Below, one piece after another: positions 1-5,151 of a stretch of 6,177 nucleotides of DNA. Location of the stretch: contig DJWJ01000035.1 of the NCBI GenBank assembly GCA_002440965.1, forward strand, positions 53,496 through 59,672. Reading direction: 5' to 3'. The position numbers and the translations under genes were made by a program. Source of the DNA: Candidatus Omnitrophica bacterium UBA6233 (GTDB taxonomy: Bacteria > Omnitrophota > Gorgyraeia > Gygaellales > Profunditerraquicolaceae). Below the pieces are notes generated by a model, which saw only the letters and a list, made by a program, of their open reading frames with translations, was not told the origin of the DNA and did not search any database. Every line of letters starts with the position of its first letter. Within the stretch, counting starts at the first letter, position 1.

Positions 1-21
1 TACCGGATGAGCTAGAGGCCC
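1..21 (-). tRNA. 5' end of a tRNA gene, cut by the window edge
   Basis: Read on the minus strand from position 21, the sequence GGGCCTCTAGCTCATCCGGTA fits the first 21 positions of a tRNA. It gives a 7-base acceptor strand (GGGCCTC), U8-A9, a D-stem strand GCTC, then A14, the invariant G18-G19 and A21. The 3' half lies beyond position 1, so neither the anticodon nor the pairing can be checked. The D-arm with CATCCGGTA resembles tRNA-Lys genes I remember from several bacteria, but the isotype is a guess. Position 15 is U rather than the usual purine. The gene sits about 90 bases downstream of frr, where many bacteria instead continue into uppS and cdsA. Confidence 0.66.
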
Positions 22-39
22 AAATTTACGATAAAACTT

Positions 40-106
40 CAGGTCTTTTTGACCTTATAGCGCAGGTCAGTAGCCTATGATCTATAGACTATTGACTATA
101 GACCTG
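40..106. repeat. cluster of short inverted and direct repeats downstream of frr
   Basis: Several repeats are packed between frr and the partial tRNA. AGGTC (41-45) and GACCT (51-55) form a 5-bp dyad around five T. CAGGTC occurs at 40-45 and 63-68, with its complement GACCTG at 101-106. TCTATAG (81-87) and CTATAGA (96-102) form a 7-bp inverted repeat with an 8-base loop, and CTATAGAC is also directly repeated inside it. Neither strand shows a strong GC-rich stem followed by a T-run, so this is a poor intrinsic terminator. It may still mark the end of the frr transcript or be a small dispersed repeat. Confidence 0.5.
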
Positions 107-114
107 AATATATT

Positions 115-675
115 TTAGAATTCAAGGACTTCTTTCTCTTTATTCTTTAAAAGCTCGTCGACTTTACCAATATATCTATCCACCAGCTTCTGCAGTTCAT
201 CTACGCTACGAAACTTATCGTCTTCAGGAATTACCTTGTCTTTCTCCAGCTTTTCAATATGTTCTTTGGCATCGCGCCTTATTGTCCTTAAGGATATCCT
301 GCCATTCTCCGCCATTTTATGGATTTCTTTGGCTAATTCCTGGCGTCTTTCTTTAGATAACTGCGGAAAAGATAACCTGATCACCTTTCCATCGTTAGAA
401 GGATTTACGCCTAAATTGGATTTCAATATCGCCTTCTCGATCTCAGCGATAGCAGATACATCCCAAGGTTGAATTACCAACAAATGCGCGTCAGCCGAAG
501 AAATTGAAGCCAACTGTTTAAGCAAGGTAGGAGTGCCATAATAATCAATATGCAGGCCCTCAACCAATACGGGACTGGCTCTGCCGGTACGAATTTCTAA
601 AAACTCGCGGGTTACCGATTCAAAAGCCTTCTTCATTTTATCTTCGGTGCTATGTAATATTTCTCTGGTAGTCAT
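115..675 (-). CDS. frr: ribosome recycling factor
   Basis: This 186-residue protein has the usual length for ribosome recycling factor, the cytosolic protein that works with EF-G to split post-termination ribosomes. Family landmarks run along its length: RTGRASP at 29-35, the YYGTPTLLKQLA stretch at 45-56, PWD at 70-72, SNLGVNPSNDG at 86-96, RLSFPQLSKERR at 100-111 and RTIRRDA at 130-136, followed by a charged helical C-terminus. The ATG at 675-673 is well supported by a strong Shine-Dalgarno sequence just upstream. It is the last gene of the rpsB-tsf-pyrH-frr order but is separated from pyrH by 212 bases of AT-rich repeat DNA, so it may depend on readthrough or on a promoter of its own. A consensus -35 hexamer TTGACA (727-722) lies upstream, but I found no convincing -10 box at the right distance. 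Confidence 0.98.
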   Translation of the reverse strand: MTTREILHSTEDKMKKAFESVTREFLEIRTGRASPVLVEGLHIDYYGTPTLLKQLASISSADAHLLVIQPWDVSAIAEIEKAILKSNLGVNPSNDGKVIRLSFPQLSKERRQELAKEIHKMAENGRISLRTIRRDAKEHIEKLEKDKVIPEDDKFRSVDELQKLVDRYIGKVDELLKNKEKEVLEF

Positions 676-679
676 TGCT

Positions 680-687
680 ACCTCCCT
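680..687 (-). promoter_or_regulatory. ribosome binding site of frr
   Basis: The minus strand reads AGGGAGGT, a near-perfect anti-16S match, four bases before the frr ATG. It fixes the start codon and suggests frr is translated independently, not by coupling to the distant pyrH. Confidence 0.85.
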
Positions 688-719
688 ATTTGATACGTCA
701 ATTAAAAAGCAAAACTGTT

Positions 720-844
720 AATGTCAAAGTTCAAAACTCAAAATTCAAGATAAATTTAAATGACAAATTCCAAATAACAAAATGTTTGTTTTGATATTTG
801 GACTTTACATTTATTTTGTGTTTTGAATTTTGTCATTTGTCATT
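720..844. repeat. AT-rich imperfect palindromic element between pyrH and frr
   Basis: This intergenic block is built as an imperfect inverted repeat. The core is a 14-base arm at 769-782 (TCCAAATAACAAAA) facing 789-802 with 13 of 14 positions paired and a 6-base loop. The outer ends match too: AATGTCAAA at 720-728 against TTTGTCATT at 836-844, one mismatch. The arms between are loosely complementary and rich in CAAA and TTCAAAA words. There is no open reading frame of note. It resembles AT-rich dispersed intergenic repeats, possibly MITE-like, that I recall from genomes of uncultured bacteria, but a single copy cannot show mobility. The folded RNA could also act as a processing or attenuation site between pyrH and frr. 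Confidence 0.55.
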
Positions 845-887
845 AAATTTTTGGCTTTTACTTTAGTAATTTAGTTTTTTATTTAAT

Positions 888-1607
888 CTAACTAACTATC
901 GTCCCTATTCTTTCGCCTAATACCACGCGTTTAATATTCCCCTTTGTCGCTAAACTAAAAACTACAATGGGAAGCTTGTTGTCCATACACAGGCTAATAG
1001 CGGTAGCGTCCATAACCTTTAACCCTTTTTTGAGAACGTCGATATATTTTAACTGTGTAAACTTCTTAGCGTTCTTAACTTTCAAAGGGTCAGCCGAATA
1101 AACCCCATCTACCTGCGTCGCCTTAAGTATGGCATTAGCATTAACTTCCATTGCCCTAAGCGCGGCTGCCGTATCAGTAGTAAAATAAGGATTGCCTGTC
1201 CCTGCTACAAAGATAACCACCCTTCCCTTCTCTAAATGGCGTATGGCCCGCCTTCTGATATAGGGTTCGGCAATGCGTTCCATTTCAATCGCGGTCATAA
1301 CCCGGGTAGGAACTCCCGCTTTTTCAAGCGAATCCTGCAAGGCCAACCCGTTAATAACAGTAGCCAGCATTCCCATATAATCGGCGACAGACCTATCCAT
1401 ATCCAGGCCGCGCGAGCCCGTATTCTCCTGTCCGCGAAAGATGTTTCCAGCGCCCAGGACTACCGCCACATCCACTTTCAAATCGCGGATTTCTTTTATC
1501 TGGCGGGAAATGGAGATTAAAACCTGCTGATCTATTCCGTGGGTTTTCCTTCCCTGAAGGGCTTCCCCGCTTAACTTAAGAACTATCCTCTTATAAACTG
1601 AACCCAT
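888..1607 (-). CDS. pyrH: UMP kinase (uridylate kinase)
   Basis: This 239-residue protein matches the bacterial hexameric UMP kinase family, which phosphorylates UMP to UDP with ATP in pyrimidine nucleotide synthesis. It belongs to the amino-acid kinase fold and is unrelated to eukaryotic UMP/CMP kinase. Visible landmarks are the phosphate-binding KLSGEAL at 11-17, the glycine-rich LGAGNIFRG at 51-59, DYMGMLATVINGLALQD at 76-92, the TAIEMERIAEPYIRRRA region at 105-121, AGTGNPYFTTDTAAALRA at 135-152 and TQVDGVYSADP at 164-174. The glycine-rich loop has alanine at position 53, where the E. coli enzyme reads GGGN. The ATG lies five bases after the tsf stop and has no good Shine-Dalgarno sequence; the nearest AAGGT is about 15 bases away. 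Translation is therefore probably coupled to tsf. Confidence 0.98.
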   Translation of the reverse strand: MGSVYKRIVLKLSGEALQGRKTHGIDQQVLISISRQIKEIRDLKVDVAVVLGAGNIFRGQENTGSRGLDMDRSVADYMGMLATVINGLALQDSLEKAGVPTRVMTAIEMERIAEPYIRRRAIRHLEKGRVVIFVAGTGNPYFTTDTAAALRAMEVNANAILKATQVDGVYSADPLKVKNAKKFTQLKYIDVLKKGLKVMDATAISLCMDNKLPIVVFSLATKGNIKRVVLGERIGTIVS

Positions 1608-1612
1608 TAGTA

Positions 1613-2137
1613 TTATTCGCCGACCTTAAACCGCGTAAATCTACGCACAACAATATTCTCGCCGATCTTGGCCACAATGCTGCCTAAATAATCTTTTATC
1701 GCAATAGAAGGGTCTTTAACAAAAGGTTGCTCCATCAAACAATGATTTTTATAGAAATCTTCTTTGTTCTTCTCGTGTTCAACAACTTCAGCCGGCACAT
1801 CTTCTTTCTTTATATACAAGGGGCTAGTCGCGGTTATATGCATAGCCAAATCTTTGGTGAAACGAACGAAATCTTCATTCTTGGCGACAAAATCCGACTC
1901 ACAGTCCACCTCAAGCAAAACACCCACCTTATTACCATGATGCACATACGCCTCTATCCTTCCTTCTTTAGCGGCGCGGGACTGTTTCTTGGCGGCAATC
2001 TCTAAACCTTGCTTGCGTAACAATTCTGCCGCTTTTTTGATATCACCTTTTGTATCCTCAAGGGCTTTCTTGCAGTGCGCCACGCTTGAAGAAGTAATCT
2101 CTCTCAATTCTTTAATTAACTCTACCGATATCTTCAC
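1613..2137 (-). CDS. tsf: elongation factor Ts, short form
   Basis: EF-Ts is the guanine nucleotide exchange factor for EF-Tu in the cytosol. Starting at the GTG at 2137-2135, the protein has 174 residues. It has an N-terminal UBA-like domain (about 1-50, with CKKALEDTKGD at 22-32), the exchange-core motif SDFVAKNEDF at 81-90, the MEQPFV motif at 135-140 and a C-terminal IGENIVVRRFTRF at 158-170. E. coli EF-Ts is roughly 280 residues with a duplicated core and a coiled-coil insertion. This one is nearer the short Thermus-type form, with a single core. A TTG further upstream at 2176 would add 13 residues, but the extra stretch is the translated ribosome binding site, so I prefer the GTG. The usual TGAGMMDCKKAL consensus is here TSSSVAHCKKAL. 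The gene follows rpsB by 60 bases. Confidence 0.97.
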   Translation of the reverse strand: MKISVELIKELREITSSSVAHCKKALEDTKGDIKKAAELLRKQGLEIAAKKQSRAAKEGRIEAYVHHGNKVGVLLEVDCESDFVAKNEDFVRFTKDLAMHITATSPLYIKKEDVPAEVVEHEKNKEDFYKNHCLMEQPFVKDPSIAIKDYLGSIVAKIGENIVVRRFTRFKVGE

Positions 2138-2143
2138 TTCTAT

Positions 2144-2149
2144 CTCCTC
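2144..2149 (-). promoter_or_regulatory. ribosome binding site deciding the tsf start
   Basis: The minus strand reads GAGGAG, followed by six bases and then GTG at 2137-2135. This spacing is ideal, and no comparable site precedes the alternative TTG at 2176, so it sets the start of EF-Ts. Confidence 0.85.
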
Positions 2150-2197
2150 TTTTCTTTTAAATAACTTGATCCGCAAACTACAATAGAACCAACAATA

Positions 2198-3094
2198 TTA
2201 CACTTTTCTTTTGCCCTTGCCTTTTGTATCTATAGCCGGCTTGATATGCCCTTTTTTTACGGATTTGGCGTCATCGTTAACAGGTTCGGTTGTTTCCACA
2301 ATCTCTTCGATTTCTTTTATTTTAATCTCTTCTTCGGGCAGCAATACCGCTTCTTCCGCCTTACCTGCCTCTTCTTTAATCTTTACGCCTTCTTGAGCCA
2401 TATAAGAAAGGAATTTCTTCCTGCCTTCGATAATCGTATCCGTAATGATATTGGCTACGGCCTTAATGGACTTGGTGGCATCGTCATTGCCGGGAATGGG
2501 ATAATCGACCAAATCCGGGTTAGAATTAGTATCGATAAGAGCCACAATGGGTATTCCCAAACGTCTGGCTTCTTTTACCGCCGTCTCTTCCTTGCTTGTA
2601 TCTATCACAAAAACAGCCTTAGGCATACGCTCCATAAGAACGATTCCGGAAAAATTCTTATTCAACTTTGCCAATTCTTTTTCAAGACGCGCAACTTCCT
2701 TTTTGGTAAGTTTAGCGAAGGTTCCGTCCTCGCGCATCCTTTCTATTTCTTTTAAACGATTGATACTCTTTTTGATGGTCGAAAAATTCGTCAAAAGCCC
2801 GCCTGGCCAGCGGTCAGCCACGTAATACATTCCCGAACGCTTGGCTTCCTCCAGCATAACCTCTTGCGCCTGTTTTTTAGTCCCCACAAAAAGCACATAT
2901 TCGCCTTTTGAAGTTATATCCAACAGGAAATCCCTGGCTTTATTTATGCACTCTTCGGTTTTCTCAAGGTCGATAATATAAATACCGCTCCTTGAACCAA
3001 AGATAAATTTCTTCATTTTTGGATTCCAGCGTTTAGTCTGGTGTCCAAAATGCACCCCTGCCTCTAACAATTGCTTTATTAAATCTGATGGCAC
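2198..3094 (-). CDS. rpsB: 30S ribosomal protein S2
   Basis: This 298-residue protein is ribosomal protein S2, a late-assembling protein of the small subunit located between head and body. Family signatures are clear: the EAGVHFGHQTKRWNPKM start at 11-27, FGSRSGIYIIDLEKT at 32-46, FVGTKKQA at 69-76, RWPGGLLTNF at 95-104 and PIVALIDTNSNPDLVDYPIPGNDDA at 182-206. S2 is commonly about 230-260 residues. Here the conserved core ends near 235 and a tail of about 60 residues follows, first rich in glutamate (about 240-270) and then in lysine (from about 280). The start is GTG at 3094, with a GGGGG-containing Shine-Dalgarno stretch (3107-3103) eight bases upstream. It is the first gene of the rpsB-tsf-pyrH cluster and has its own promoter and a structured leader. 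Confidence 0.98.
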   Translation of the reverse strand: MPSDLIKQLLEAGVHFGHQTKRWNPKMKKFIFGSRSGIYIIDLEKTEECINKARDFLLDITSKGEYVLFVGTKKQAQEVMLEEAKRSGMYYVADRWPGGLLTNFSTIKKSINRLKEIERMREDGTFAKLTKKEVARLEKELAKLNKNFSGIVLMERMPKAVFVIDTSKEETAVKEARRLGIPIVALIDTNSNPDLVDYPIPGNDDATKSIKAVANIITDTIIEGRKKFLSYMAQEGVKIKEEAGKAEEAVLLPEEEIKIKEIEEIVETTEPVNDDAKSVKKGHIKPAIDTKGKGKRKV

Positions 3095-3127
3095 GTTAAC
3101 TTCCCCCTTTTATATTGTTGATATCGC

Positions 3128-3151
3128 CTGTCCGATGGCTCCCGGAAACAG
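3128..3151 (-). promoter_or_regulatory. candidate hairpin in the rpsB mRNA leader
   Basis: Within the predicted 5' untranslated region of rpsB, CTGT (3151-3148) pairs with ACAG (3131-3128) and CCG (3145-3143) with CGG (3134-3132). This gives a 7-bp stem interrupted by a two-base TT bulge, with an 8-base loop. In E. coli the rpsB-tsf operon is repressed by S2 acting on the rpsB leader; whether this structure does the same is inference from position only. I do not recognise the fold as a named leader family. Confidence 0.4.
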
Positions 3152-3163
3152 TTTAATTCTATT

Positions 3164-3191
3164 ATTTTAACAAATTTATACAAAATTGCAA
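3164..3191 (-). promoter_or_regulatory. probable sigma70-type promoter of rpsB-tsf-pyrH
   Basis: The minus strand shows TTGCAA (3191-3186, four of six matches to TTGACA), a 16-base spacer, and TAAAAT (3169-3164, five of six matches to TATAAT). Transcription would begin near 3157, giving a leader of about 60 bases before the rpsB GTG. The -35 box abuts the stop codon of the upstream exporter gene. The region is AT-rich, so chance matches are possible. Confidence 0.55.
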
Positions 3192-4982
3192 CTATTTTCG
3201 TAATTCCTGCATCAAATAAAGCTTTTTATATAAACCATCCCGTTTTAAGAGCTCTCCATGGGTCCCTGTTTCAGCAATAGCTCCTTTATCCAATACCACT
3301 ATTTTATTGGCGTTTATTACGGTAGAGAGCCTGTGGGCGATGACAAAAACCGTGCGCCCCTGAATAAGCCGGTCCAAAGCATCCTGGACTATTCTTTCCG
3401 ACTCCGAATCCAATTGGGAAGTCGCTTCATCAAGTATCAAGATAGGAGGATTCTTAAGCAGCGCGCGGGCTATGGCAATCCTTTGGCGTTCTCCTCCTGA
3501 AATCCGCATCCCCCTGTCTCCAATAACCGTCTCATAACCGCAAGGAAGATGGCTGATAAAATCATGGGCGCTTGCCTGCCGGGCGGCCTGCTTAATTTCA
3601 TCGTCGTCCGCTCCGGGCCTGCCGTAAGCGATATTGGCTTTAATGGTATCATTAAAAAGTATGGTCTCCTGTGTAACTATACCTACCTGCCGGCGTAAAG
3701 ACTTTAATGTCACCTCTTTTATATCCACGCCGTCAATCATAATCCTGCCCTGCTTAGGGTCATAAAAACGCGGAATTAAATCTAAAAGCGTGGTCTTGCC
3801 TGTGCCGCTGGGACCGACAATAGCCAAAACCGAACCATATGGAACATCCAGGTTTATGCCTTTTAATACCTGATTATCTCCGTAGCTAAACCATACGTCG
3901 CTAAAAACAACTTTATTCTTAAATCCAGTCAATTCCCGAGCTTGAGGCGATTCAACCACAGTAGGTTCCGTTTCCAAGACTTCGTAAATACGCTGGCTGG
4001 CCGCGGCAGCCTGTTCATTCAGGGAATTAACCTGGCTTAACTTTTTGAAAGGCCGTATCGTCGACAAAAGCGAACCGAGAAATAAACCGAATACGCCGAA
4101 TGAAATCTTTCCGGCAATGACTTCCCTGCCTCCCAAGAAAAATATGATTACGCCGGCAATACAGCCTAAAATTTCCGTAGCCGGACTCAAAAGCAGCATA
4201 CGTTTGATTGACTTCATAGAAACGCGGTAATAATCGTGATTTACCTTATTAAATTTCTGTATTTCATGCTCCTCCATATTGAATCCTTTGACTATTCTTG
4301 CGCCGATAATCGTCTCATAGAGTATGGAGTTGGTATCCGCCATCTTTTCCTGCGAAGTCTTGGATAATTTCCTAAGCTTTTTCCCCACAACAGCGATTAA
4401 GTAACCCAAAATTGCCAGAGGCGGCACGATAAAAACAACGAATTTAGCATAAATGAAAAAAGTCAGGGAAAAGAATATGAGCACTTGCGCGCCTTGGTAA
4501 ACAATGTCCGTAGACCCGTAGGAAACCGCATTCTCCACCATTTTCACATCGTTAGTGATCCGCGAAATCATTTCTCCGCCGCGCTTATGGGTAAAATAAT
4601 CCAATGAGAGAGACTGAAATTTGGCGTAAAGCTTAGCCTTTATGTCCCGGACAATGCGCTGGCCGATATCGGACATAAGATAACTCTGCCAGAAATTGAA
4701 AAATCCTTTAAGTATAAAAAGAACGACGATCCCTATGGCCATATAATTCAAAAGCGCCACAGGCTCAATGCTATTAATCATATTCACAAAACCAGCTAAA
4801 AAACCGGGTAACTTTACGGGAACGATTATCTGCTTATTGGTAAGGACCTTATCGGCCAAAGGAACCATCATCGCCAGAGATACGCCGTCGAATATGGCAG
4901 AAAAAACCATGCAGACGCAAGCCAGAGAAAACATCCCTGAATACGGTTTGATAAACTTCAGCAACTTTAAATAATCTCTCAT
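3192..4982 (-). CDS. msbA: MsbA-type ABC exporter (fused membrane and ATPase domains)
   Basis: This 596-residue half-transporter has the layout of MsbA and related lipid or drug exporters and should act as an inner-membrane homodimer. The N-terminal membrane domain (about 1-320) shows hydrophobic helices near 15-40, 76-98, 160-200 (two helices) and 268-310 (two helices). The ATPase domain (about 350-596) has an A-loop tyrosine in FSYG (Y367), Walker A GPSGTGKTT at 390-398, the Q-loop TQET at 438-441, the signature ISGGE at 494-498, Walker B ILILDE at 514-519, a D-loop SQLD at 522-525 and the switch histidine H550 in IAHRLST. All catalytic elements are intact. The ATG at 4982 has an AGGG eight bases upstream. 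MsbA flips lipid A precursors in Gram-negative bacteria; that substrate is plausible here but unproven, since lipid-linked glycan or drug exporters look alike. No lipid A gene is adjacent. Confidence 0.9.
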   Translation of the reverse strand: MRDYLKLLKFIKPYSGMFSLACVCMVFSAIFDGVSLAMMVPLADKVLTNKQIIVPVKLPGFLAGFVNMINSIEPVALLNYMAIGIVVLFILKGFFNFWQSYLMSDIGQRIVRDIKAKLYAKFQSLSLDYFTHKRGGEMISRITNDVKMVENAVSYGSTDIVYQGAQVLIFFSLTFFIYAKFVVFIVPPLAILGYLIAVVGKKLRKLSKTSQEKMADTNSILYETIIGARIVKGFNMEEHEIQKFNKVNHDYYRVSMKSIKRMLLLSPATEILGCIAGVIIFFLGGREVIAGKISFGVFGLFLGSLLSTIRPFKKLSQVNSLNEQAAAASQRIYEVLETEPTVVESPQARELTGFKNKVVFSDVWFSYGDNQVLKGINLDVPYGSVLAIVGPSGTGKTTLLDLIPRFYDPKQGRIMIDGVDIKEVTLKSLRRQVGIVTQETILFNDTIKANIAYGRPGADDDEIKQAARQASAHDFISHLPCGYETVIGDRGMRISGGERQRIAIARALLKNPPILILDEATSQLDSESERIVQDALDRLIQGRTVFVIAHRLSTVINANKIVVLDKGAIAETGTHGELLKRDGLYKKLYLMQELRK

Positions 4983-4990
4983 ATTTTATT

Positions 4991-5010
4991 CCCTAGCTGC
5001 CGGTAGGCAG
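4991..5010 (-). promoter_or_regulatory. hairpin next to the exporter ribosome binding site
   Basis: In the predicted mRNA leader, CTGCC (5010-5006) can pair with GGCAG (5001-4997) across the loop TACC. The stem ends two bases before the Shine-Dalgarno AGGG (4994-4991), itself eight bases before the ATG. It could affect ribosome access. The CTGCCTACCGGCAG word also resembles short GC-rich dispersed palindromes, so it may simply be a small repeat. Confidence 0.4.
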
Positions 5011-5031
5011 ACTCTGTCCAAAAGGTAGTGT

Positions 5032-5060
5032 ATTGTAGCATATAAGGTAGGCTGTAGCAA
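5032..5060 (-). promoter_or_regulatory. probable sigma70-type promoter of the ABC exporter gene
   Basis: The minus strand reads TTGCTA (5060-5055, four of six consensus matches), an exact 17-base spacer, then TACAAT (5037-5032, five of six matches). Transcription would start near 5025, giving a leader of about 40 bases. This is the best promoter-like sequence in the window and suggests the exporter is expressed separately from the surface-protein gene upstream. Confidence 0.65.
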
Positions 5061-5112
5061 CTTTTTTATTATCTAATTTTGATGACTAGAGCCGGGCTAA
5101 AGATAGGAAGGG

Positions 5113-5142
5113 CTAAAAAAATAATTCTAACCCCGTTTTTAG
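5113..5142 (-). terminator. possible weak terminator after the surface-protein gene
   Basis: Ten bases after the stop codon at 5152, the minus strand carries CTAA (5142-5139) and TTAG (5130-5127), followed by AATTA and a run of seven T (from 5121). An alternative pairing joins CTAAAAA (5142-5136) with TTTTTAG (5119-5113). On the plus strand this second pairing is followed by eight T (5143-5150). All stems are A-T pairs and weak, so function is uncertain in either direction. Confidence 0.3.
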
Positions 5143-5151
5143 TTTTTTTTA

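Noticed and set aside
676..727. Independent frr promoter using TTGACA at 727-722
   Set aside because: The -35 match is perfect, but at spacings of 16-18 bases I find only two or three matches to a -10 box.
2246..2755. Plus-strand 169-codon frame opposite rpsB
   Set aside because: rpsB is unmistakable here; the Phe-rich antisense product is the complement of its Lys and Glu codons.
5094..5117. Direct repeat GGGCTAAA (5094-5101 and 5110-5117) as an operator
   Set aside because: Two 8-base copies 16 bases apart are suggestive, but they lie upstream of the exporter -35 box with no further support, so chance cannot be excluded.
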